Assembly: GCA_021774955.1 (NCBI GenBank)
Contig: JAJFIN010000152.1
Coordinates: 1 to 6,585, forward strand
Length of the DNA stretch: 6,585 nucleotides
Reading direction: 5' to 3'
Source: Alphaproteobacteria bacterium
GTDB taxonomy: Bacteria; Pseudomonadota; Alphaproteobacteria; M2410
In this document: positions 1 through 6,585 of the stretch, piece by piece
How positions within the stretch are numbered: position 1 is the stretch's first letter
Layout of the letters: each line of letters opens with the position of its first letter
Program-made: the position numbers and the translations under genes
Notes under the pieces: generated by a model
Database searches by the model: none
What the model was told of the DNA's origin: nothing
Seen by the model: only the letters and a program-made list of their open reading frames with translations

Positions 1-239
1 GATATTTGGGGCGCTGTTCATTTTTGTTTTCTCCCTCCCTGAGAACGGTTCGCATGAGGCGGAGCGGCATAGGATGGCGCCAGCCCGCGCGACATGTTCC
101 CGGTTGGCGAAAGTGTAGGAGAGAACGCGTTTGGGGGCAAATGTTGAGAGTCTTTTCTGCCGCAACCCGGCCCTCTTTTCGCCACACGCCACTTCTAGAC
201 GTGTCAGCGCTCGGGTGGGCAGGCAAGAGTGTATCTCGT
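1..239. other. upstream region of the metallophosphoesterase, no gene called
   Basis: The phosphoesterase reading frame stays open through this stretch, but its translation is rich in Arg, Trp and Ser with no recognisable domain, so it is probably untranslated or spurious. In-frame ATGs occur at 54 and 141; the one at 141 follows a GGGGG run by only a few bases. I see no convincing promoter hexamers, terminator or RNA gene. The promoter of the downstream gene presumably lies here. Confidence 0.45.
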
Positions 240-1088
240 ATGCGTTTGATTAAGTTTCTGATTCAATTTTTCTGTACAATTCTCGTTCTCATTTTGGCGC
301 TGGGTATTTATGCCTTTTGGATTGAGCCGTCATCTCTGACGGTGACACGCGTGACCATACCTGTCGAAGGCCTCAGGACGCCCATCCGCGCGGTGTTGAT
401 CGGCGATGTTCAACCGAACCTGCCCTATGACACGCCCAGGCGCTTTGCCCGCATTGCCAAGCTCGCCAATGCGGCCGAGCCCGACGTGGTTTTGCTGGTC
501 GGCGATTATGTTAGCCATATGCGCTGGCGCACGGGCTTTGTCAATCCGCGCCGGACGACCGCTATGCTCGGCACGATCAAGGCCCCGATGGGCACCTATG
601 CCGTGCTCGGCAATCACGATTGGTTTTGGAACGGCTCGGAAATGCGCCGCCTACTGATGGAACAAGGCATTCATGTGCTTGAAGATAGCGCGCAACGCGC
701 CGAGGCCCGCACGCCATCGGGCGACAAGGCGTTGTGGATTGCCGGGTTGAACGATGCGCTGACTCAACACACGGACATCGCCAAGACGCTCGCCCAGGCC
801 GACACGCGCGCACCGGTGTTGTTGCTCACCCATACACCCGATGTCTTCCCCAAAGTGCCGGGCCGCGTGGCGCTGACGCTTGCCGGTCACACCCATGGCG
901 GCCAGATCAACCTGCCCTTTATCGGCCGCCCGTTCGTGCCCTCGCGTTTTGGCGCCCGCTATGCATATGGTCTGATCACGGAACAAGGGCAGCGGATGTT
1001 TGTCACCAGTGGCACAGGGCTCGCGCTCTACCCGGTGCGATTTCGTGTGCGACCGGAGATTGTGGTGTTGGAATTGGTGGCGAAGTGA
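240..1088 (+). CDS. membrane-anchored metallophosphoesterase (YaeI/YkuE-like)
   Basis: Calcineurin-like metallophosphoesterase of 282 aa. Residues about 5-27 form one hydrophobic segment, probably an uncleaved anchor that places the catalytic domain on the periplasmic side. The family motifs follow in order: IGDVQPN (D56), LLVGDY (D89), LGNHD (N125, H126), LLTHTP (H198) and AGHTHGGQ (H217, H219). This is the pattern of dinuclear-metal phosphoesterases such as YaeI and YkuE, which cleave phosphodiesters or phosphomonoesters of envelope lipids or nucleotides; the substrate here cannot be told. The first motif is normally D-x-H, and here Gln58 replaces the metal-binding His. I chose the ATG at 240 because the anchor begins directly after it and the length fits the family; an ATG at 141 would add 33 residues. 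The ribosome binding site is weak (AAGAG, 10 nt upstream). The gene stands alone and converges on the exporter operon. Confidence 0.88.
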   Translation: MRLIKFLIQFFCTILVLILALGIYAFWIEPSSLTVTRVTIPVEGLRTPIRAVLIGDVQPNLPYDTPRRFARIAKLANAAEPDVVLLVGDYVSHMRWRTGFVNPRRTTAMLGTIKAPMGTYAVLGNHDWFWNGSEMRRLLMEQGIHVLEDSAQRAEARTPSGDKALWIAGLNDALTQHTDIAKTLAQADTRAPVLLLTHTPDVFPKVPGRVALTLAGHTHGGQINLPFIGRPFVPSRFGARYAYGLITEQGQRMFVTSGTGLALYPVRFRVRPEIVVLELVAK

Positions 1089-1131
1089 GGGGGCAGGCTA
1101 GATTCCATTAGCAAGTGCACCATCTGTCGCC
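1089..1131. other. convergent intergenic gap
   Basis: These 43 bases separate the stop codons of two convergent genes. A transcription terminator would be expected, but I see no strong GC-rich stem followed by a T-run on either strand. Confidence 0.5.
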
Positions 1132-1653
1132 TTATTGAGAAGATGTAGCTCTGCTTGATTGGAATTGCTGAGCCAGTTTTAGAATCGGTTTTATGCTGGA
1201 TTTGTCCATGAAATCAAATCCCTCCAGCTCTTGTTTTTTGGCTTCCGGATCATCGTTTTTCCATGCCCCGATTTTCAAAATCAGCCGGGTCCACCAACTG
1301 ACTTCCTTTGGATTTAACCGGCCGCGCAGTGCCACATGTTCTATTTGTGAAAGCAAGTTTTTGGGTAGGCTGTCCGCAACCCAATCATCAAGTTTCTGCC
1401 CAGAGGGGGCTCCGGAAACGGTGAACAGGATTATCGGTTTTTTCACAATGTTGGCCAAATTCTCTTTCACCCAATTGCGGATTGTCAGTTTGTAGATGAT
1501 TACCGAGCTGCCAAGGACCAAAAAGTCGTACTTCGATGGATCAGCACTTGCATCTTTCACATCAAACACTGGCAAGCCGGTCGCCTCGCCGATCCAATCG
1601 GCATATTGAGCTGTGCTGCCATACTTACCTGAAAAGAAAATAGCGCCATTCAT
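1132..1653 (-). CDS. flavodoxin-domain protein (HemG/protoporphyrinogen-oxidase-like fold)
   Basis: Protein of 173 aa with a flavodoxin-like fold. It starts with a beta strand (GAIFF) and the FMN-phosphate loop SGKYGST at residues 8-14, followed by a helix with YADWIGEATG, the strand FLVLGSSVIIYKL with the second FMN-contact loop, and the strand PIILFTVSG. The segment LRGRLNPKEVSWWTRLILK resembles the GxL...Y/SW..RL.(I/M)K stretch of HemG-type flavodoxins. Such proteins bind FMN and transfer electrons; HemG oxidises protoporphyrinogen IX, but the exact substrate here is unknown. I chose the ATG at 1653 because the FMN loop normally lies within about 10 residues of the N-terminus; an in-frame ATG at 1713 would overlap the adaptor gene. 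AAGG lies 11 nt upstream. The gene begins 28 bp after the adaptor stop, so it is probably the last gene of the exporter operon. It is more AT-rich than its neighbours (24 of 60 G/C in 1201-1260, against 39 of 60 in 2521-2580), suggesting a different origin. The C-terminus is Ser/Gln-rich. Confidence 0.8.
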   Translation of the reverse strand: MNGAIFFSGKYGSTAQYADWIGEATGLPVFDVKDASADPSKYDFLVLGSSVIIYKLTIRNWVKENLANIVKKPIILFTVSGAPSGQKLDDWVADSLPKNLLSQIEHVALRGRLNPKEVSWWTRLILKIGAWKNDDPEAKKQELEGFDFMDKSSIKPILKLAQQFQSSRATSSQ

Positions 1654-1681
1654 TTTGAATCCAGCCTTGTTATTTAGTCCC

Positions 1682-2908
1682 TCAAATTTTGCGTTTTTTA
1701 ACCCGTATCCCATCTTCGATCCGCCCTGTGGGGTGCAGGATGACCTGCTCGCTCGGCTCCAGCCCTTCTACAACTTCGGCATAGCGTTCATTCTTCGGAC
1801 CTATTTTTACCGGTCGCAAGCGCGCGCGGCCCTTATTGAAGGTAAAGACCGCCCATTCGCCCTGCTCGCGGAACAGCGCGCTCACGGGGACGCGTAGGGC
1901 GTCTTGTTTTTCCCAAATGACGATGCGGACTTCGACCCGGAAGCCGTGGCCGAGTTGAGCGCGGCGTTCCGGCGGTTCATCAAAATCAATCAGGGTATTC
2001 ACGCGTTGTTCCGTGATGCCGAGGGCGGAGGTTTTGGTAAATCCAGAGGGCTCAATCAGACGGACACGGCCTTCGAGATTGTCCGTACCGCCCCAATTAT
2101 CGATGATCACGCGCTGTCCGGCTTCGACCTTGACGGCATCGCTTGAGAGTAGATCGGCAACGATTTCAATGTCGAGCGGATCGCCGATTTCCATGATCGC
2201 CATACCAGCGGCAACAACGGTTTCGCTTTCATTAAGCACGTTCAAGATGCGCCCGCTCACCGGTGCCTTAACGGGCACGCAACAGGGCGGTTGGCTCGCC
2301 CGTCCACTGTTGTTGTCAGTGGTTTCTTCCGGACCGATCAGGAGCGCGCGCGCGGTTTCAAGCTCATAGCGTGTCACTTCGAGCGCCGCATCGGCGGTGG
2401 CGCGTTCAGCCTGACGGGTGCGGTATTCCAATTGGACACGATCAAGTTGCGCGGCCGAAATCGTGCCGCGTGCAGCTAAAGGCTCGGCGCGTTTTAGCTC
2501 CGCTTCGGCGTAATCGAGCGCGGCATCCGCCCGCATCAAATCGGCCTCGGCTAAGGCACTGGCTGCTTCGGCGGCTTTGATCGTGGCTTCGGCCTGAGCT
2601 CTGCTTCTGACATCCAGAAACGTTGGGTCGATCGGTTCGATATTCGCCACCACGGTTTCGCCGCCGATGACTTCATCGCCAGCGTGTTTTTCGATGCGCA
2701 ATACGCGGCCGGTAATCGGCGCCGAGACGATATAGACTTCTTTGACCCGGGTTTGCCCTTCATCTTCGACCGTGATCAAGAGCGGTCCTTGGGAGATCGC
2801 AGCGGTGTCGACGGGGATCGCATTTGGGATCACCGCCATGATCACCAAAAAGGCTAAAATCAAACCGGTGCCTGCCCAAAGAACAATGCGAATTTTGGAT
2901 CGCTTCAT
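1682..2908 (-). CDS. HlyD/MacA-family periplasmic adaptor subunit of ABC exporter
   Basis: Membrane-fusion protein of 408 aa. A short basic N-terminus (MKRSK) is followed by a membrane anchor at residues about 7-29. The first half of a lipoyl-like domain lies at about 55-92 (VSAPITGRVLRIEKHAGDEV). An Ala/Glu-rich alpha-helical hairpin spans about 100-190. The second lipoyl half is at about 209-245 (VPVKAPVSGRILNVLNESE), then beta-barrel and membrane-proximal regions, including LRVPVSALFREQGEWAVF and the GLEPSEQVILHPTGRIEDG ending typical of the family. Such adaptors link an inner-membrane transporter to a TolC-like outer-membrane channel. Being encoded 5 bp downstream of the FtsX-type permease and just after the ATPase, it fits a MacA/DevB role rather than an RND pump. 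Adjacent cysteines at 209-210, at the edge of the second lipoyl half, are unusual for a periplasmic adaptor. The start is the only ATG near the anchor; its ribosome binding site (CGGGAA) lies inside the end of the permease gene. Confidence 0.9.
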   Translation of the reverse strand: MKRSKIRIVLWAGTGLILAFLVIMAVIPNAIPVDTAAISQGPLLITVEDEGQTRVKEVYIVSAPITGRVLRIEKHAGDEVIGGETVVANIEPIDPTFLDVRSRAQAEATIKAAEAASALAEADLMRADAALDYAEAELKRAEPLAARGTISAAQLDRVQLEYRTRQAERATADAALEVTRYELETARALLIGPEETTDNNSGRASQPPCCVPVKAPVSGRILNVLNESETVVAAGMAIMEIGDPLDIEIVADLLSSDAVKVEAGQRVIIDNWGGTDNLEGRVRLIEPSGFTKTSALGITEQRVNTLIDFDEPPERRAQLGHGFRVEVRIVIWEKQDALRVPVSALFREQGEWAVFTFNKGRARLRPVKIGPKNERYAEVVEGLEPSEQVILHPTGRIEDGIRVKKRKI

Positions 2909-2913
2909 GGTTT

Positions 2914-5279
2914 TTATTCCCGCGTTTTGAGGACTGAAATGAGGTCGAGACCATAGACCCGGCGCGCAACCGCTATGGCCGACAATATTGCCGAGAGCAG
3001 GGTGACGCAGGCCGCGGTGGCGAGGGTCGAAGGATAGATTACCAGTGGAATGCGAATTAGATCTGATTCGAAAGCATAGGCCATGTAGGCAGCCATAGCA
3101 TAACCTAAAACAGAACCGACCGGTAGCGCGATGATGACGAGGATGAATAATTCACCCAATAACATATAAGTCACTTCCGCCCGCGTGAACCCAAGCACAC
3201 GAAGCGAACCTAATTCGCGTCCACGTTCCGACAGGGCGATACGCGCGGCATTGTAGACAACACCGAAAGTGATGATGCTAGCAAAACCGATATAAAAGCC
3301 GATCATGATGTACATGCTCTCGGCGATGGTGTCGCGAAAAGACTGTATCGCAGAAGCTTTTACGGTGGCGCCGCTAATAGCCGGCGTCTCTTTGATGGTG
3401 GCGAAGAAAGCCGCTTCTTGGGATTTGTCGACCAGTAAATGGGCGCCGGATTGCGCTTTGCCGCCGCCCATGACCCGGTCCAGGGCCGCCAAATTCATGT
3501 AAGCCGAAAGCCCGACATATTGTTCAACAATGCCGACAATGGGCAGAACCACCTTAGGGCGCCGCTCATCCATCGCTTCAACGATAAGGTCTTGTCCAGG
3601 GCGTGCCTGTAGATTTTCGGCCAACATGTCGGTGAGCACGACGCCGTCTTGCGGCAGGGTAATAACCTCGCCCTCTTTGTCCAAAAGGCGGCTCAATTGC
3701 GCGCCTTCCGGGACACCGAGAAGCGAAACACGCTCCACCCGGTGGCCCAGTTTCAATTTGACCGGAACGGCCCGGAAAGGCTCGGCCCTGAGTACACCCG
3801 GCAAACGCGAGGCCTCATAGTAAATCCGCTCATCCTTAGACTGATTATAACCAATTGAAATATCTTGGCGCTGCGACAGGAAATAATAGACATCCAGCAA
3901 TTCATCGGTTGCATCAAAAAAGTAAAATGTTGTGACCAGCAACGACCCTGACATGGCCACTCCGAGGCTGGTCAATAGAGCTCTCAAAGGCCGGTGCTCA
4001 AGATGGCGCAAGATGAGATGGGCTCCGGTTGAAGCTTTGCGGAACCAGGTTGTTTGCTCCAGCAATGTTCGCTTATAGCGGGCCGGTGCTGGCGGCGCCA
4101 TGGCCACAGCAGGGGCCAATTTTACCGCCTTGCGTACCGAACTCGCCATACCGGCCGACGCGGAAAGCAAGGTAACAAAGACTGCGATGCCCACCACTCC
4201 GAGGTCCATTTCATAATGCAAGAAGGGAAATCGAAAAAAGTCGGCGTATATGTTCGTCAGTCCGCGCCCCATCCAGACGCCGCCAACCAATCCAATCAAA
4301 ATTCCAATGGTGGCGATGGCGGTGACAAACTTAAAGTAGTGCCAGCCGACATCGCGGTCGGTATACCCAAAGGCCTTGAGAAGGCCAATCTGCTCACGTT
4401 CGGTTTCCACAAGGCGCGATATGACGATGTGTAAAAGAAACGCGGCAACGATCAGAAAAATCGGTGCAATGGCCCGCCCGATGACCCGCAATTGTACGAA
4501 CTCGTTCCTCAAAAAAGTATCGGAGAAATGGTCCACCCGGCCATAGGCGCCGACACCGCCATAAGGCTCCAAGAGAAAATCAAGCCGGGCGATGACATGC
4601 GGCTCTTGCGCATGACGCATCAAGGTGACGCTCACCTCATTGAATGCACCTTTGAGATCGAAGGCCGCCTCAAGGGCTGACCGGTTCATCCAGATAATGC
4701 CAAACGCCTTGTCATCGGGAACCATCTGACCAGGGCCGATCGCATAAACAAATTCCGGTGACAGAGCAATGCCCGCGATAGTCAATAAACGCTTCCGGCC
4801 GTTTATGATTGCGGAGAATTGATCGCCGGGATTGAGCTCATGGGCCTCGGCGAAATTTTCGCTGACGACGACCTCATCGTTTTCAACCGGAGAGGGGCGC
4901 TGCCCCAACTGAATGGCAAAATGATTCAGACCCGTTTCCGGATCTTCCGACAGTGATAACAGCTGGCCGGTCGCCGGGCGGTCCATGCCGGGCACGTCGA
5001 TGACAACCTGTTCAACGATGCGGGTGTCGACACTTGCCACACCCTCGATCAAAGCAATGCGGTCGACCAGCGAAAGCGGTGCGCGCTTGAGCACGGCAAA
5101 GATCTCGGCAAACCGGTAACGCTCATAATAGGCGTCTTTGGTTTGCTCAAGCGAACGCAAGGTGCCATAGGCCATAACGATGGTCGCCACTCCGCACGCG
5201 ATGACCAATGCGATGGCCAGAGCTTGCGCGCGAATATGCCACAAGTCGCGCAAGAGCTTTCGATCAAGGCTTGCCAATT

Positions 5280-5286
<7 letters not shown>
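2914..5286 (-). CDS. ABC transporter permease with two FtsX domains (DevC/MacB type)
   Basis: Inner-membrane permease of 790 aa, much longer than MacB or LolC permease regions because it carries two FtsX-like modules. Hydrophobic segments are visible at about 20-40, 271-293, 319-341, 362-384, 435-457, 658-680, 709-735 and 751-773, so eight membrane passes. Large extracytoplasmic domains lie at about 41-270 and 458-657. Two coupling-helix motifs mark the modules: EREQIGLLKAFGYTDRDV near 296-313 and ERGRELGSLRVLGFTRAEV near 687-705. Type VII ABC systems of this layout act by mechanotransmission, driving extracytoplasmic substrates outward instead of passing them through a channel; the substrate is unknown. 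The start is TTG at 5286: there is an in-frame stop just upstream, and AAGGGA (5293-5298) lies 6 nt before the TTG. The gene overlaps the ATPase stop by 7 bp, indicating translational coupling. Confidence 0.9.
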
Positions 5287-5981
<695 letters not shown>

Positions 5982-6020
5982 GGGGGGTCATGCCTCGCCA
6001 AAGGAGCGATCTTCCCGGCA

Positions 6021-6049
6021 ACTAAACGACAGAACGTGTTGTGATGCAA
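6021..6049 (-). promoter_or_regulatory. possible sigma70-type promoter of the exporter operon
   Basis: On the minus strand TTGCAT (6049-6044) and TTTAGT (6026-6021) are separated by 17 bases. They match the -35 and -10 consensus at only 3 of 6 and 4 of 6 positions. The placement, about 40 bases upstream of the ATPase start, is plausible. This is a weak prediction made on spacing and position. Confidence 0.25.
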
Positions 6050-6128
6050 GGGGTTGGGGGAGTAGGTTAGAGGTAGGACCATCGGAGCGCGAACTGAACT
6101 CCCCTGTCGTCGTCGCCCTTTTATTTTC

Positions 6129-6151
6129 ACCCCGTAGCTTGACCACGGGGT
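6129..6151. repeat. intergenic palindrome, alphaproteobacterial REP-like style
   Basis: Arms ACCCCGT (6129-6135) and ACGGGGT (6145-6151) are perfect complements around a 9-base centre, AGCTTGACC. The core CCCCGTAGCTTGACCACGGGG followed by TCCA resembles the abundant intergenic palindromes of many alphaproteobacteria, which have a GCTTGACC-like centre and end in ATCCA. That comparison is from memory of the family. No T-run follows on either strand, so a classical terminator is unlikely. Confidence 0.55.
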
Positions 6152-6169
6152 CCAATTGAGGTTTCCGCA

Positions 6170-6187
6170 GAAATAAAGGAAATAAAG
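6170..6187. repeat. 9-bp tandem duplication
   Basis: GAAATAAAG occurs twice head to tail (6170-6178 and 6179-6187), immediately next to the left arm of the outer inverted repeat. It could be a slippage product or a trace of an insertion event; no matching copy is seen at the right end of the repeat cluster. Confidence 0.7.
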
Positions 6188-6230
6188 GGGTCGTAGCCCT
6201 TAAAACTCTCAACACCGCTTCTCCGCCGCT

Positions 6231-6283
6231 CCTCTCGCCTTCTCAACCACCCGAAGGGCTACCATGGTTGAGAAGGCGAGAGG
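6231..6283. repeat. perfect 19-bp inverted repeat with 15-base loop
   Basis: CCTCTCGCCTTCTCAACCA (6231-6249) pairs without mismatch to TGGTTGAGAAGGCGAGAGG (6265-6283). The loop contains CCCGAAGGG, which on the minus strand reads CCCTTCGGG, a stable UUCG-type hairpin in RNA. Minus-strand transcripts coming from the truncated gene at 6411 would fold here. No T-run follows the stem, so it is more likely a repetitive extragenic palindrome or RNA-stabilising structure than a rho-independent terminator. Confidence 0.8.
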
Positions 6284-6317
6284 CCATCACATCGCGATTC
6301 AGCTCCTATCCTTGGGA

Positions 6318-6342
6318 AAAGGGGCGGCAGTCCTTAAAATTC
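6318..6342 (+). repeat. degenerate direct copy of the left outer arm
   Basis: The 25 bases here match those at 6184-6208 at 20 positions. Both begin AAAGGGG and share the end CCTTAAAA-TC. This gives the cluster a third relative of the same arm in direct orientation. Confidence 0.5.
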
Positions 6343-6410
6343 ATAGCAAAGGGATTGGCGGCATCGTCGGTCGTGGTTTTTAGGTTTTCGAGAAACAATC
6401 TTTCTAAAGA

Positions 6411-6585
6411 CTATTCTTTAAGGGCTACGACCTCTTTTTCCCTATTAAAATATTCCATGAACTCGGCAACGGTGGCAAACAACGCCTCGAAGCCTTCTTT
6501 CTCGCTGGTCATAACGTCCGCACCCGTCCTATTGAGTTCCGGGTCGGCAGCACCAAAAAGCTCCTGCGTGAGCTTCAGCATGCGC
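6411..6585 (-). pseudogene. cytochrome P450 fragment, 3' truncated, 5' end outside the window
   Basis: The minus-strand frame entering from the right edge gives 57 codons and a TAG (6413-6411). It begins RMLKLTQELFGAADPELNR and continues to FEALFATVAEFMEYFN. The MLKLTQELFG-x-x-DPEL stretch followed by a helix ending in (E/D)YF is characteristic, from my knowledge of the family, of the middle of bacterial class I P450s of the sterol/terpene-hydroxylase type; normally an -x-x-x-x-(D/E)RR-x-x-P-x-DDL- segment, the I-helix, the ExxR motif and the heme-binding Cys loop would follow. Here the frame turns into REKEVVALKE and stops. The last codons are the right arm of the outer inverted repeat, so the true gene seems to have been cut at about 6433-6445. 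Without the heme-binding region the product cannot be an active P450. It could instead be an unrelated gene with a natural end here, but the family resemblance argues against that. Confidence 0.58.

Larger units (their letters stand above)
5982..6410. other. 430-bp region without a convincing gene
   Basis: Between the ATPase start and the stop of the truncated gene I find only short open frames that overlap the palindromes and have no recognisable domain. The region holds the possible promoter, the palindromes, the tandem duplication and the repeat cluster listed separately. After the TAG of the truncated gene, the same minus-strand frame stays open for about 34 codons to a second TAG at 6306-6308, without a recognisable motif. 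Confidence 0.6.
6184..6437. repeat. MITE-like repeat cluster bounded by 16-bp inverted repeats
   Basis: GGTCGTAGCCCTTAAA at 6189-6204 is perfectly inverted at 6417-6432, with weaker similarity reaching a few bases further out on each side (AAGGGG against CCTCTT). The span is about 250 bp, encodes no recognisable protein, and contains a second perfect palindrome plus a degenerate copy of the outer arm. Size, terminal inverted repeats and lack of coding capacity fit a non-autonomous element. No convincing target-site duplication is visible, so it could instead be a cluster of unrelated intergenic repeats. Confidence 0.45.

Noticed and set aside
6..239. N-terminal extension of the phosphoesterase frame
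   Set aside because: The frame is open, but the translation is Arg/Trp/Ser-rich without a domain, begins at a TTG with no ribosome binding site, and would put 78 residues before the membrane anchor.
1654..1713. Longer flavodoxin start at 1713
   Set aside because: It would overlap the adaptor gene and add 20 residues before the first beta strand and FMN loop, unlike the family.
5988..6215. 75-codon minus-strand open frame upstream of the ATPase
   Set aside because: It runs through the palindrome and the repeat arm, has no recognisable domain and looks like chance reading through repeats.
6231..6283. Rho-independent terminator
   Set aside because: The stem is strong but neither strand has a T-run directly after it.
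6306..6410. In-frame continuation after the TAG of the P450 fragment, ending in MNFKDCRPFSQG
   Set aside because: It contains a TDD that could be compared with the P450 P-x-DDL motif, but the spacing from EYF is about twice that expected and no other P450 motif follows; the end overlaps a degenerate repeat copy.
6184..6437. Integron attC site or CRISPR array
   Set aside because: No GTTRRRY/RYYYAAC core sites are seen, and the repeats are inverted and unevenly spaced with no regular spacers.

Overview
The window looks like an alphaproteobacterial chromosome segment, with GC around 55-60% over most of it. This rests on the style of the intergenic palindromes and on the protein families; no taxon-specific marker gene is present, so the call is moderate.

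Layout. Positions 1-239 hold only the upstream region of a plus-strand metallophosphoesterase gene (240-1088), whose product has an N-terminal membrane anchor. A short convergent gap (1089-1131) follows. Next comes a four-gene minus-strand operon, read right to left: an ABC-transporter ATPase (5981-5280), a large FtsX-type permease (5286-2914), a HlyD/MacA-type membrane-fusion adaptor (2908-1682) and a flavodoxin-domain protein (1653-1132). The genes overlap by 7 bp or are separated by 5 and 28 bp, so co-transcription is very likely. The first three make a complete inner-membrane exporter of the MacAB/DevBCA kind. An outer-membrane TolC-like partner is not encoded here. The flavodoxin is an unusual fourth member and is clearly more AT-rich than its neighbours.

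Upstream of the operon, 5982-6410 (about 430 bp) has no convincing gene. It holds a possible promoter, an alphaproteobacterial-style intergenic palindrome (6129-6151), a 9-bp tandem duplication (6170-6187) and a cluster of inverted and direct repeats. The cluster is a 16-bp inverted pair about 210 bp apart (6189-6204 / 6417-6432), a perfect 19-bp inverted repeat nested inside it (6231-6249 / 6265-6283), and a degenerate extra copy of the outer repeat (6318-6342). The 9-mer AAGGGCTAC or its complement occurs three times.

At the right edge a minus-strand reading frame enters the window (6585-6411). It looks like the middle of a bacterial cytochrome P450. The P450-like sequence ends and a stop follows exactly where the right arm of the outer repeat begins, suggesting a P450 gene truncated by a repeat or MITE-like insertion or a rearrangement.

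There is no clear evidence of a wholly new system. The points most worth a second look are the repeat cluster with the P450 junction, the flavodoxin attached to the exporter operon, the ATPase start (GTG next to a C-homopolymer), and the His-to-Gln change in the phosphoesterase metal-binding motif.
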